NCBI GenBank assembly: GCA_024103175.1
Contig: JAGFJE010000700.1
Span: 1 to 53,976 of the forward strand
Source: Phaeodactylibacter sp.
GTDB taxonomy: Bacteria > Bacteroidota > Bacteroidia > Chitinophagales > Saprospiraceae
Direction: 5' to 3'
DNA: 53,976 nucleotides
Shown piece after piece: positions 1 to 8,368 of this stretch. Position 1 is the stretch's first letter. Every line of letters starts with the position of its first letter. The notes beneath the pieces are model-generated. The model saw nothing but the letters and a program-made list of their open reading frames with translations. It did no database searches and was not told the DNA's origin. The position numbers and the translations under genes are program-made.

Positions 1-824
1 GTAATGAGCCTTTCATACCCTACAATGGCATTGGCATTCAGGCGGCGGTAGTTCAGGCCGTTGAGGTTGTCCATGGCCATGCCGGAGAGGAAGTAATTGC
101 CCGTACTGCCCTTTACGCCCATGAGGAAGCGCGAACTGTTCGTGAGTTTCTTGATCGCCAGTATTTTGGCGGGGAGCAGGAGGTCCAGTTCCCAGTTTCG
201 GGGAAGCTCCCGCTGGTAAAGGAGGAGGGGCATAATGCTCAGCCTTCCCAGAAAGCCCAGCCCGCAGGAAGCGCCCAGGCCGTATTTGCCATTAGCGTTC
301 TCCTTCTGCAGCAAAACGGAATTATTCCACGTGATGGCGTTGTGGTCAGAATTCAGGAAGTGGTCGGAGCTGTTGCCGAGGCCGAACTTGCCGAGCAGGC
401 TGTAACCGTTGTTGAATTTATGGGATAGAATGAAGGAAAGGCTGGATTCATGCAGTTTTAGAGGATCTACCCCATCTTCATCGATAGGGGCGTGAATGCC
501 GTAAATATACTCATTATTGTACTGGAGCTCGCCGAAGATCCTGGTCTTGCCCTTCAACTTAACCGGAAATTTCAGCTCTGCTTTGATGAGGTGGTTGGGT
601 TCATAAGCGCTGGACGGAACAAAGCCTCCCTGCCGGGGCACCAACTGGTTGGGAGCCCCCAATGTCTGGTAATCGATCGTAAAAAAGCGCGTCGCAGAAA
701 TATCCTGGCATTTCAGCCGTTTCGAGCCGAAAATCAAAAGAGAGAACAGGCAGAAAAGGCATACCTTACCCCCTGCCCGAGCCGGCTGTACCGCCAGTTT
801 TTTCCATACTGTTTTCAACCCCAT
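1..824 (-). CDS. Partial secreted/outer-membrane-like protein (DUF6268-like), C-terminus outside window
   Basis: An open frame runs from an ATG at 824 leftward past the window edge (about 274 codons seen). The N-terminus has a basic stretch, then a hydrophobic segment (CLFCLFSLLIFG, about residues 22-33) that fits an export signal. The mature part alternates polar and aromatic residues in short strands (FGELQYNNEYIYG; SSLSFILSHKF), as expected for an outer-membrane beta-barrel. The overall look resembles the Bacteroidota DUF6268 barrel family, but that is recall, not a search. The gene is divergent from blaI; the 293-bp gap between them holds the blaI promoter and operators. The true C-terminus and length are unknown. 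Confidence 0.65.
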   Translation of the reverse strand, partial: MGLKTVWKKLAVQPARAGGKVCLFCLFSLLIFGSKRLKCQDISATRFFTIDYQTLGAPNQLVPRQGGFVPSSAYEPNHLIKAELKFPVKLKGKTRIFGELQYNNEYIYGIHAPIDEDGVDPLKLHESSLSFILSHKFNNGYSLLGKFGLGNSSDHFLNSDHNAITWNNSVLLQKENANGKYGLGASCGLGFLGRLSIMPLLLYQRELPRNWELDLLLPAKILAIKKLTNSSRFLMGVKGSTGNYFLSGMAMDNLNGLNYRRLNANAIVGYERLI

Positions 825-1025
825 AGATCCGTGTTAATTTTTTCCTTTGAATTTGTCCAGCCGTCAAAAAGATACCCCAAACAAATTCAATAAGGCCAAA
901 CCCATTCAACAAAACAGTTTAGACGGCTGGAATATTATTTCAGGGTATTAATATTTTGTTAAAACCTCCCTCATTCGTATAAAAAATTGGGTTTAAACCA
1001 GGCTGAAGCTTTTTAAATGTTAAAG

Positions 1026-1100
1026 TACGACAATTATCGTACGTTAAACTTGCAAACTACGGCAAGTGTCGTATATATTTGCAATACGACAGCCATCGTA
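1026..1100 (+). promoter_or_regulatory. blaI promoter with three BlaI-type operator palindromes
   Basis: Three 16-bp sites of the form TACGA-N6-TCGTA lie just upstream of blaI: 1026-1041 (perfect arms), 1058-1073 (one arm mismatch, TACGG) and 1085-1100 (perfect arms). A Bacteroidota-type -7 box TATATTTG (matches TAnnTTTG) is at 1074-1081 with a TTG at 1050-1052, so the middle operator fills the promoter spacer and the third covers the expected start of transcription. BlaI/MecI repressors bind similar interrupted dyads, so autorepression of blaI-blaR1 is the natural reading. The sites are seen; the binding is inferred. Confidence 0.8.
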
Positions 1101-1117
1101 GTTTAGAATAAAAAGTT

Positions 1118-1501
1118 ATGCATAAAGAAAGAAAGCCCACGGATGCCGAACTGGAAGTCCTGCAGGTATTGTGGGAGCACGGCCCGTCCAGCGTTCGTTT
1201 CGTCAACATGGAGTTGAGCAAAAACCGGGAGGTCGTTTATACCACCACGCTGAAGATGATGCAGGTGATGGTGGATAAGGAGTTCCTGCGGCGGGACACC
1301 TCGCGGCGCACCCACCTTTACGAAGCGGCCATTGAAGAGCAGGCCGTCCAGGAGAACATTGTCGACAAGCTGGTCGACACGGTTTTCCGGGGTTCCCCAT
1401 TGAAGCTGGCCATGCAGGCCCTGGGCCATGAGAAGGCCAGCGCCCGCGACCTGGCGGAGATCAAAAAAATTATTGAAGAACTGGAAAAAGATAAAAAATG
1501 A
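1118..1501 (+). CDS. blaI: BlaI/MecI/CopY family transcriptional repressor
   Basis: This 127-residue protein has the full length of the BlaI/MecI family. Residues 1-75 form the winged-helix DNA-binding domain, with the family-typical start PTDAELEVLQVLWEHGP and recognition segment VYTTTLKMMQVMVDKEFL. The C-terminal half carries the dimerisation helices (AMQALGHEKASARDLAEIKKIIEELE). In this family the repressor dimer is cleaved or released when the cognate membrane protease senses a signal. Its stop overlaps the start of the M56 protease gene by four bases (ATGA), so the two are translationally coupled. Three operator palindromes sit immediately upstream, supporting autoregulation. Confidence 0.92.
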   Translation: MHKERKPTDAELEVLQVLWEHGPSSVRFVNMELSKNREVVYTTTLKMMQVMVDKEFLRRDTSRRTHLYEAAIEEQAVQENIVDKLVDTVFRGSPLKLAMQALGHEKASARDLAEIKKIIEELEKDKK

Positions 1502-3369
1502 GTACCATCACCCACTGGATTGACGACAGCCTGGCCGAGGCGCTGGGCTGGGCGCTTTTGCATTCACTCTGGCAGGGAGCGGCCATTGCGCTGCTGCTGG
1601 CCGTAGGGCTGATCCTGGCGCGCGGCCTGTCTGCCAAAGTTCGGTACCGGCTTGCCCTCTCGGCCATGCTGGTTTTGTTGCTGGCCTGCATCAGCACTTT
1701 TGCCTGGATCTACGAACCCGGCCCGGCCCCAAACGAAGAGGTAACACTTTTATTTTCCGCAACGCAGGGGGCGCCCTCTGGCATTCCGGCATCGGCGGCG
1801 GGAGAAGCTGCCCATGATCACCCGGCTGTTTATCTGAGCTATTTTGAACAGCACCTGCCCCTGTTGGTAACCGGCTGGCTGCTGGGCGTCCTCCTGCTTG
1901 GCTTGCGGATGTTGGGCGAGATCGCCTATATACAGCACCTGCGGCATTACCGCAGCCGCCGGCCCGAACCCATCTGGCTGGAAAAGCTGGCGCGGATAAA
2001 AGAACGGATGGGCATCCGCCGGGAGGTAGAGCTTCGGGAAACCCACCGCATCCATAGCCCCATGGTGGTAGGCGCCCTCCGACAGATAATCCTCTTGCCG
2101 GCCGGTTTGCTTGCCGGCCTTCCTCCGGAGCAGGTGGAAGCTGTGCTGGCCCACGAGCTGGCGCACGTCCGCCGAAATGATTATCTGATCAATCTCTTTA
2201 TATCGCTGGTGGAGATCCTGCTGTTCTTCAACCCCATGATGTGGTGGATCAGTAAAAAGATCAGGGTGGAACGGGAGCATGCCTGCGACGACCTGGCCGT
2301 GGAGATGACCGGCGACACGCTTTCGCTCGTTCGCTCCCTGGCGCTGATGGAAGAATGGCGCCTTCACGGCCCCACTCCCGCCATGGCATTCCTGGGCAAA
2401 GACGGCAGTGTGCTGAGCCGCATTCAGCGCCTGCTGCAGCGCAACGACAAACGACAGGTGGCCGCCAAAGCCTTCTGGTCCATTTCTACCGTTTGCATCT
2501 GCCTGGCGCTGCTGGCCTTTCAGGGCGCCCCCTCTACGGCTACTCTTCCGGCCGAAACCCAACCGGAAATAACAGAGCCGCTGGAAGAGGCCCAATCGGT
2601 GGAAGAAGCTCCGCCTGCAGAGGCCCGGCCTGAACCCGCTCCCTATCTTGAAGAAGCTCCTGCCCCGGCAATTATTCCTGAACCGGAGGCCATCCGGGCC
2701 GACACGATACCTCCCGATGCCCGCCGGATCGAAGAGGAAGCCCGCCAACTCCAGGAACAGATGCGGGCCCACGAAATAGAACTGCGCAAAAAAGCGCAGG
2801 CCATTCAACGCAAGGAACTGGAGTTGCGCAAGGAAACCCAGGAAAAAATGCAGGCCACCCAAAAGGCCATGCTGGAGCTGGAAATGCAACTGCGCAATAA
2901 AGAACATGAAAGAGAAATGCAGGAAAGCGAATTTGAGCTGGCCCAACACGAGCTGGATGCCGCCCGTATGGAAATAGAGGAGAAACAGCACGCCCTGGAA
3001 CTGAAGGCCGAAGCCCTCGAAGAGGCCGAAGGGCCGGAACGGCAACAAAAACTCAAGGAATTCCAGCAGGCTCAGCGGGAACTGCTGGAACAGCAAAAAA
3101 CGTTGGAACTGCGCATGTTCGAAGCCCGGAAAAACCAGCGCCAGCAGGAATTCGAAAAGCAAAAGGCCGTACAGGAGCTCCAAAACCGGCGCTTCGAACT
3201 GGAGCAACAACTCGAAATGAAAGAGCAGGAAATGGAGTTGAAAATGATGGGCCTGCAGCACGAAATGCAACAGCTGGAGATGGAGGAGCAGATACTGGAG
3301 CAGGAGATCGAGGCCAAGGCGCGGGAGTTGGAAATGAGGATGAGGAAGTTGAAGGAAGGCGAAGAGTAA
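1498..3369 (+). CDS. BlaR1-type M56 membrane metallopeptidase with long coiled-coil C-terminus
   Basis: The 623-residue product has membrane segments near residues 17-40, 50-70 and 122-142, then the M56 zinc peptidase motif HELAH at residues 219-223 and a further helix near 325-345. This is the BlaR1/MecR1 sensor-protease fold. There is no penicillin-binding domain after the last membrane helix. Instead residues about 350-400 are Pro/Glu/Ala-rich and about 400-623 are a highly charged, Glu/Gln/Lys-rich coiled coil. In Bacteroidota such BlaR1-like proteins often carry alternative sensor regions, and the signal here is unknown. The start overlaps blaI by four bases; the partner repressor is BlaI. 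Confidence 0.88.
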   Translation: MSTITHWIDDSLAEALGWALLHSLWQGAAIALLLAVGLILARGLSAKVRYRLALSAMLVLLLACISTFAWIYEPGPAPNEEVTLLFSATQGAPSGIPASAAGEAAHDHPAVYLSYFEQHLPLLVTGWLLGVLLLGLRMLGEIAYIQHLRHYRSRRPEPIWLEKLARIKERMGIRREVELRETHRIHSPMVVGALRQIILLPAGLLAGLPPEQVEAVLAHELAHVRRNDYLINLFISLVEILLFFNPMMWWISKKIRVEREHACDDLAVEMTGDTLSLVRSLALMEEWRLHGPTPAMAFLGKDGSVLSRIQRLLQRNDKRQVAAKAFWSISTVCICLALLAFQGAPSTATLPAETQPEITEPLEEAQSVEEAPPAEARPEPAPYLEEAPAPAIIPEPEAIRADTIPPDARRIEEEARQLQEQMRAHEIELRKKAQAIQRKELELRKETQEKMQATQKAMLELEMQLRNKEHEREMQESEFELAQHELDAARMEIEEKQHALELKAEALEEAEGPERQQKLKEFQQAQRELLEQQKTLELRMFEARKNQRQQEFEKQKAVQELQNRRFELEQQLEMKEQEMELKMMGLQHEMQQLEMEEQILEQEIEAKARELEMRMRKLKEGEE

Positions 3370-3471
3370 AACTGTTACCGGCTGTCGGCGGGGAGGAAAG
3401 ACTTATGCGCTGTATCAAATAATGCAATCCATAGTTGCCAACCAGGTGCCTGCTGACCAGAGCCATTCCCA

Positions 3472-4569
3472 TCAATAATCCAGCCCCGCCTGTATCATCA
3501 TGAACTCGTTGATGTTCTCCATATCGATGGTGCCGGCCAGTTCGCCGTTTTCCATGACCGGGAAGAATTTCTGCCGCCGGCCCTGCACCGTGCGGTAGAT
3601 CTGGCTGAGCTCCTCATCGGGGCTTACCGTCTTGTAGTCCTTGTCCATCATATCCGACACGGAAAGGCCGGTGCGCTTATTCTGAAAGGCCTCCTTGATC
3701 TTCTCATTGTAGAGGACCCCCGCCACACCGGAACCGTTGTTCGCGACGACAAAGTGGCGTTCCGTCCCCGAGAGCAGCACCTCGCCCACTTTTTCCAGGT
3801 TGTCATCCGGGCTGAGAGTAGTGAAGTCCGACATCATGGCCTCGCGCACCTTATGTCCTTTGAGGATCGACATCTGCTGGATCATCATATATTCGCCCGA
3901 AGCGCCAAAGAAGACGAACAGGCCGATGAAAATAAGAATGGGGTTGGAGACAAAGCCGATGAAGAAAAAGAATACGGCGATCACCTGGCCCAGGTTGGAG
4001 GCAATCTGGGTGGCGCGCACCCGGTCCATACGGAAGGAAAGCAAGGCGCGCAGCACCCGCCCCCCATCCATTGGAAAGGCAGGAATGGCATTGAAGACGA
4101 CCAGTACGATGTTGGTACTGAACAGGTAGATGAGGAAATTCTCTGCAGTCACCGTTTTTAAAAACTGTTGCGCCTCTTCCGGATTTTGCAACACATCCAG
4201 TTGAGAACGGACGAAGAAGTACAAAATTCCCGCAATGACGACATTGACCGCCGGCCCCATCACGGCGACCAGCAATTCCTGCTTGGGGTCTTCCGGCATG
4301 CGCGCCAGGCTGGCCACCCCGCCGATTGGCAGCAGGGTGATCTTTCGGGTAGTGATGCCGTATTGCCGGGCGGTCAGGGAATGGCCCAGCTCATGCAGCA
4401 CCACACAAACGAAAATGGCCAGCACAAGGGCTACCGTCCACAGTACCGCCTCCGTGGTGCCTCCCTGGCTCCAGCCGATGTATATGGCCCAGGCTATGAT
4501 CAGTACAAAGGTCCAGTGAACCTGAAGGCGAATGCCGAATATTCTTCCAAGACTAAGTGATCCTCTCAT
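3472..4569 (-). CDS. Site-2 protease family (M50) intramembrane metalloprotease with CBS domains
   Basis: The 365-residue protein shows the M50 signature in two parts: HELGH at residues 59-63 within a membrane helix, and the third zinc-ligand motif PMDGGR after NAIPAF. The N-terminal 220 residues hold about five or six hydrophobic helices. The C-terminal 120 residues contain two CBS-like repeats (VREAMMSDFTTLSPDD and VSDMMDKDYKTVSPDE), which in relatives bind adenosyl ligands and control activity. This layout matches SpoIVFB/Rip-type proteases that cleave membrane-anchored regulators. The substrate cannot be told from the sequence. The gene is convergent with blaR1 and divergent from the MgtC gene. 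Confidence 0.9.
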   Translation of the reverse strand: MRGSLSLGRIFGIRLQVHWTFVLIIAWAIYIGWSQGGTTEAVLWTVALVLAIFVCVVLHELGHSLTARQYGITTRKITLLPIGGVASLARMPEDPKQELLVAVMGPAVNVVIAGILYFFVRSQLDVLQNPEEAQQFLKTVTAENFLIYLFSTNIVLVVFNAIPAFPMDGGRVLRALLSFRMDRVRATQIASNLGQVIAVFFFFIGFVSNPILIFIGLFVFFGASGEYMMIQQMSILKGHKVREAMMSDFTTLSPDDNLEKVGEVLLSGTERHFVVANNGSGVAGVLYNEKIKEAFQNKRTGLSVSDMMDKDYKTVSPDEELSQIYRTVQGRRQKFFPVMENGELAGTIDMENINEFMMIQAGLDY

Positions 4570-4586
4570 TATTCTGTTCTGGTTTG

Positions 4587-4608
4587 AAAAAAAGGACAGC
4601 CTTTTTTT
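4587..4608. terminator. A/T-rich hairpin between M50 protease and MgtC genes
   Basis: A perfect 9-bp stem (AAAAAAAGG / CCTTTTTTT) with a four-base ACAG loop lies 17 bp upstream of the M50 protease start and 112 bp before the MgtC start. The symmetric A and T tracts look like a bidirectional intrinsic terminator, but its position between divergent genes makes that role doubtful; it may instead be a 5'-leader hairpin. Confidence 0.4.
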
Positions 4609-4720
4609 GAACCGGGGCCGGGCGGCAGATGTTCGATGCCCTTTTTTGGCTGCCTTTTAAAACGAACATAGGCCATAGCGCATCGTTCTATCAGAGAACA
4701 CCGACAAGAAAAATCCGCCT

Positions 4721-5164
4721 ATGGAACTAATGGTTCAGTTAAGGATATTACTCGACATCGTCATCGCTATGGCGCTGGGCAGTATCATCGGCCTTGAGCG
4801 GGAACAGCGGGAAAAGCCGGCCGGCTTCCGCACCAATATGCTCATTGCCGGCGCCTCCGCCCTGTTCCTGGTGCTGGGGCGGTCTATCGTCAGGTACGTT
4901 GGCAGCGATACCACAGCCGAAGCGCTGGGGGTTGACCCTACGCGTATCCTGCACGCCATTATTGTCGGAGTAAGTTTTGTCGGCGCCGGCACCATCATCA
5001 AGAGCCGGGAGGATGAAACCATACACTACCTGACCACAGCTGCTACCATACTGATGTCGTCTGCCGCCGGCATCTGCGTAGCGCTTCGCTTTTATTACCT
5101 GGCGGCAGGAGTTACCCTGCTCACTTTACTCATCAATGCCCTGATCAAAAAGATCTATGGTTGA
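4721..5164 (+). CDS. MgtC/SapB family inner-membrane protein
   Basis: The 147-residue protein corresponds to the conserved MgtC/SapB membrane domain. The signature LGSIIGLEREQREKPAGFRT (residues about 20-39) is clear, followed by hydrophobic helices at about 40-55, 80-95, 105-120 and 125-140. Typical MgtC proteins have about 225 residues; this one lacks the C-terminal ACT-like cytoplasmic domain, as in many SapB-like members. MgtC in pathogens modulates the F-type ATPase and supports growth at low magnesium; whether this short form does so is unknown. It is followed 169 bp later by otsA on the same strand. Confidence 0.9.
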   Translation: MELMVQLRILLDIVIAMALGSIIGLEREQREKPAGFRTNMLIAGASALFLVLGRSIVRYVGSDTTAEALGVDPTRILHAIIVGVSFVGAGTIIKSREDETIHYLTTAATILMSSAAGICVALRFYYLAAGVTLLTLLINALIKKIYG

Positions 5165-5333
5165 AATTACAATAGTGGGATAACCTGCCGCTCCTGAACA
5201 CAAAAACTTCTGGATCCGTTTGAATGGCGCCAGCTTTGCTTCTAAATGCCGTCAAACTGCCTGACAACTCTTTCCCGGACAACAATAATTCCGATCATGA
5301 AAAGATAACTATAAACAAACAACAACCTCCACT

Positions 5334-6755
5334 ATGAAACTTCAGATCATCTCCAACCGGCTACCTGTAAAAATAAAGAAAGAAGAAGGAAAGATCTCCG
5401 TTGAAGAGACGAGCGGCGGGTTGGCCACCGGGCTATCCGGCCTTCGGCAGGACTACGACATGGTGTGGACGGGCTGGCCTGGAATGTATACGCCTTCCAA
5501 AAAAGAAAGAACCGAAATAGAAGCTTTCATGGAGGAAAGAAGCCTTTTCCCCATCTGGATCACCCCGGAAGGCCACGAGGGTTATTACCGCGGCTTCAGC
5601 AATAAAGTCCTTTGGCCCTTGTTCCATTACTTCTGCCAGTACGCGCAATTTGAAGACGAGTACTGGCAATCTTACGTAGATGTCAACCGGGCCTTTTGCC
5701 GCCGGCTGCTGGACAATGCTTCGGAAGAAGACGTCTTCTGGATACACGACTACCACCTCATGCTGCTCCCGCAGATGATCAGGAAAGAAATACCGGATGC
5801 CAGGATCGGCTTTTTCCTGCATATTCCCTTTCCCCACTACGAGGTCTTTCGGCTGCTGCCCTGGCGAAAGGAGATCCTCGAAGGCCTTGCCGGCGCCGAC
5901 CTGGTCGGCTTCCACACGCCCCAATACGCCGATTATTTCATCCATTCGGCTAATCAGATACTTGGGTTGGAAACCTTCGTTAACGTATTCAGGATGGATG
6001 GCCGGGAAATAAAGGCCGGTAGTTTCCCCATGGGCATCGATTACCGGAAATTCTCCGAATGCGCGGAGGAACCCAATGTGATCGAAAAGGTATCGGAATA
6101 CCGGGAGGAATACGAAGGGAAAAAGATCATATTATCCGTTGACCGGCTCGATTACTCGAAGGGCATCATTCAGCGCCTGAAAGGTTTCGACCGCTTTCTG
6201 GAGAAAAACCCCGAATACCGGAAGAAGGTAGCGCTGCTGGAATTGATCGTTCCGTCCAGGGTAGGAGTGGAACACTATCAGCAGCTCAAGAAAGAGATCG
6301 ACGAGTTCAGCGGAAAGATCAACGGGAAATACGGCACGCCGTTCTGGACTCCGGTGCGGTACTTCTACCGCTCGGTCGATTTCGCCATTCTCTGCGGCCT
6401 GTACTACAGCGCCGATATCGCACTGATCACACCCCGGCGGGACGGGATGAACCTCGTCGCCAAAGAATACGTGGCGGCCCATCAGTCCCGGCCAGGCGTT
6501 CTGATCCTCAGCGAGTTTGCCGGCGCCGCCCAGCAACTCCGGGAAAGCATCATCGTCAACCCCAACAACGTGAGCGAAATTGCGCAGGCCATCGAACTGG
6601 CCTTAGCCATGCCGGTGGAAGAACAGGAAGCCCGCCTCAGGGCCATGCAGGAGGTTCTCCGGAAAACGGATGTCAAGCAATGGGCGGAGGGATTTATTGA
6701 ACAATTGAGTGTTGGAGAACAACAGGCTGAATATCCCGTAAATTTCAAAAAGTGA
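5334..6755 (+). CDS. otsA: Alpha,alpha-trehalose-phosphate synthase (GT20)
   Basis: The 473-residue protein is a GT20 glycosyltransferase of normal OtsA length. It transfers glucose from UDP-glucose to glucose-6-phosphate to give trehalose-6-phosphate. Recognisable motifs in order are SNRLPV at the N-terminus, GGLATGL, the acceptor-site HDYHLMLLPQMIR, the donor-site DRLDYSKGI, and RRDGMNLVAKEYVA near the C-terminus. No fused OtsB phosphatase domain is present and no otsB lies in this window, so dephosphorylation must be encoded elsewhere. A strong intrinsic terminator follows the stop codon. Role in osmoprotection or stress is inferred from the family. Confidence 0.95.
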   Translation: MKLQIISNRLPVKIKKEEGKISVEETSGGLATGLSGLRQDYDMVWTGWPGMYTPSKKERTEIEAFMEERSLFPIWITPEGHEGYYRGFSNKVLWPLFHYFCQYAQFEDEYWQSYVDVNRAFCRRLLDNASEEDVFWIHDYHLMLLPQMIRKEIPDARIGFFLHIPFPHYEVFRLLPWRKEILEGLAGADLVGFHTPQYADYFIHSANQILGLETFVNVFRMDGREIKAGSFPMGIDYRKFSECAEEPNVIEKVSEYREEYEGKKIILSVDRLDYSKGIIQRLKGFDRFLEKNPEYRKKVALLELIVPSRVGVEHYQQLKKEIDEFSGKINGKYGTPFWTPVRYFYRSVDFAILCGLYYSADIALITPRRDGMNLVAKEYVAAHQSRPGVLILSEFAGAAQQLRESIIVNPNNVSEIAQAIELALAMPVEEQEARLRAMQEVLRKTDVKQWAEGFIEQLSVGEQQAEYPVNFKK

Positions 6756-6761
6756 GCCGGT

Positions 6762-6788
6762 AAAAGGTAAGTTACGTTACCTTTTTTT
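6762..6788 (+). terminator. Rho-independent terminator after otsA
   Basis: Seven bases after the otsA stop a 9-bp stem (AAAAGGTAA / TTACCTTTT) closes a six-base loop and runs into a tract of seven T residues. Confidence 0.8.
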
Positions 6789-6963
6789 CTCTTTTGCCAG
6801 GCGCAGAAACCGGAGGCCCCAACGGGCCGTTCCGCCCCGGAAAGCCAAAGTTTTACCAACCATAACAGCAGACGCGGATCTTGCGTGGTTTTCACCGATA
6901 TGCAACAAATCCAGCATCCTCGAAAACCATGCAAAACCCGCGTCATTTGTGTTCAAAAAACGG

Positions 6964-7638
6964 TCAGGCCGCTTTTATCCCACAGCCGACCGCCTTGGTT
7001 TCCGCCGGCTTCGGCTCCTCCCCCTTCTCTATTGCCTGAATAGCGTTTTCCAGGAACTTCTCTTTCACGTTATCCGCATCGCGCACATTGTCATCGATGG
7101 CGCCGTGATAACGGATGATCAGGCTTTTGTCCACAAGGTATACTTCCGGCGTACGAGTGGCGCCGTATTTGGGAAACACTTCCTGGCTTTCATCGAAGAG
7201 GTAAAGGAAAGGATATTCCATTTCCTGGGCGCGCTTCTGCATAGCCTCAAAGCTGTCGCCCGGCTGAATGGCCGGGTCGTTGGGCTGAATGGCCACTACC
7301 GGGTAGCCCATGGGGGCATACTTATTATGCAGGTCAATAATGCGCTGCTCGCTGGCAACCGCATAGGGGCAGGTGTTGCAGGTGAAAATGACGATGTATC
7401 CTTTCGGCGTATTGCCGTTGGCATCCTTGATGTTGTGGAAGGAATATTCCTTACCATCCACATTTTTCAATTTGAAGTCCGGCGCTTTATCCCCAATTCC
7501 GGCCCCATCGGGCTTGAGGGCCACGGTTTTAGCCGGCGCTTCGCTTTCCTTGGTTTGTTGCTCAATGTTGGCGTCTCCCTTGCAGGCAAAAGAAACCAGG
7601 GCCAACGCCAGGGTGAAGATCAGATTAAGGTGCTTCAT
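6964..7638 (-). CDS. Thioredoxin-fold (AhpC/TSA, redoxin-type) lipoprotein
   Basis: The 224-residue protein starts with a lipoprotein signal ending in SFAC (Cys19). The mature domain is a redoxin fold: KAPDFKLKNVDGKEYSF at about residue 51, then the active-site-like CNTCP (Cys87 and Cys90), then YLVDKSLIIRYHGAIDD near residue 175. It resembles the thioredoxin-family peroxiredoxin-like proteins common in Bacteroidota. Anchored in the periplasm, it probably reduces or oxidises envelope thiols; the partner is not visible. It lies 29 bp downstream of a TlpA-like lipoprotein gene on the same strand, so the two probably form a redox operon. Confidence 0.87.
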   Translation of the reverse strand: MKHLNLIFTLALALVSFACKGDANIEQQTKESEAPAKTVALKPDGAGIGDKAPDFKLKNVDGKEYSFHNIKDANGNTPKGYIVIFTCNTCPYAVASEQRIIDLHNKYAPMGYPVVAIQPNDPAIQPGDSFEAMQKRAQEMEYPFLYLFDESQEVFPKYGATRTPEVYLVDKSLIIRYHGAIDDNVRDADNVKEKFLENAIQAIEKGEEPKPAETKAVGCGIKAA

Positions 7639-7667
7639 GCTTATGACGGTTTTTGTTGGAAAATTTA

Positions 7668-8231
7668 CTACAAAAGCTTAACTGCCGCTTCCAGCTCGGC
7701 CATACTGGCGACCGAAGTGCCGATAAATCGGGATTTGTCTCTTTTATAAATATAGGTAGCCGGTATTGCCCCCGTCCACTCCGGAGACACCTTGTCGATC
7801 CAGTCATTGTAGCGGCCATCCGCCAGGGCGATGACAACAGACTGCAGGTTCCGCTCTTCGACAAAAGGCGCCAGCTTACGCTCGAATTGCCGCGGAAAAT
7901 CCAGGCTGATCAGAATGACCCGGACTTTTTCTCCGGAATAGGCGCGGGTGAACTCTTCAAAATACGGAAGTTCTTCCACGCAGGGTTTGCACCAGGTCGC
8001 CCAGAAATTGATGATGTAGGTAGTATCGTTGTCGAAATGTAAAAAAGGCTCCACCTGGCCGAATTCCTCATAAACGGGAATTCCTTTGACGTAGGCTGCC
8101 GGTTCTGGCCAGCGGGTTTCCCTGGTTTCCGTAACCGGCTGTTCCTGGCCGGAAGCTGGAGAAGCGTTACAGCTTAGCAAGCAGAACACCAATCCGTACA
8201 GGAAGGGTATGGATCGAAAGACGCTATTCAT
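7668..8231 (-). CDS. TlpA-like thioredoxin-family lipoprotein
   Basis: The 187-residue protein has a lipoprotein-type signal with Cys21 after FCLLS. The mature part is a compact thioredoxin domain with the redox motif NFWATWCKPC (Cys81 and Cys84) and a downstream SPEWTGAIPATYIY strand containing the cis-proline region. It belongs to the TlpA/ResA group that reduces disulfides in the periplasm, for example for cytochrome c maturation. Its exact target is unknown. It is the first gene of a two-gene set with the redoxin lipoprotein 29 bp downstream. Confidence 0.9.
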   Translation of the reverse strand: MNSVFRSIPFLYGLVFCLLSCNASPASGQEQPVTETRETRWPEPAAYVKGIPVYEEFGQVEPFLHFDNDTTYIINFWATWCKPCVEELPYFEEFTRAYSGEKVRVILISLDFPRQFERKLAPFVEERNLQSVVIALADGRYNDWIDKVSPEWTGAIPATYIYKRDKSRFIGTSVASMAELEAAVKLL

Positions 8232-8368
8232 ACAACGGTATTTTTATCCCCATAAGTGGTAATAGAACCTGCCAGTTGGGCTTTGGTTCAAAATGAAAAC
8301 GCAGCGCCGCAGATTAAATTATCATTTTTCCCCGATGATGAGGGAGACAGAGTTGCGAAAAAGGAGAA

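Noticed and set aside
492..893. Plus-strand open frame of 133 codons near the left edge
   Set aside because: The minus strand holds a continuous frame with signal peptide and barrel-like strands that extends out of the window.
1750..3270. Long minus-strand open frame of 506 codons opposite blaR1
   Set aside because: It mirrors the Glu/Gln/Lys-rich coiled-coil coding DNA and is Phe/Leu-rich without any domain; the plus-strand protein has clear M56 motifs.
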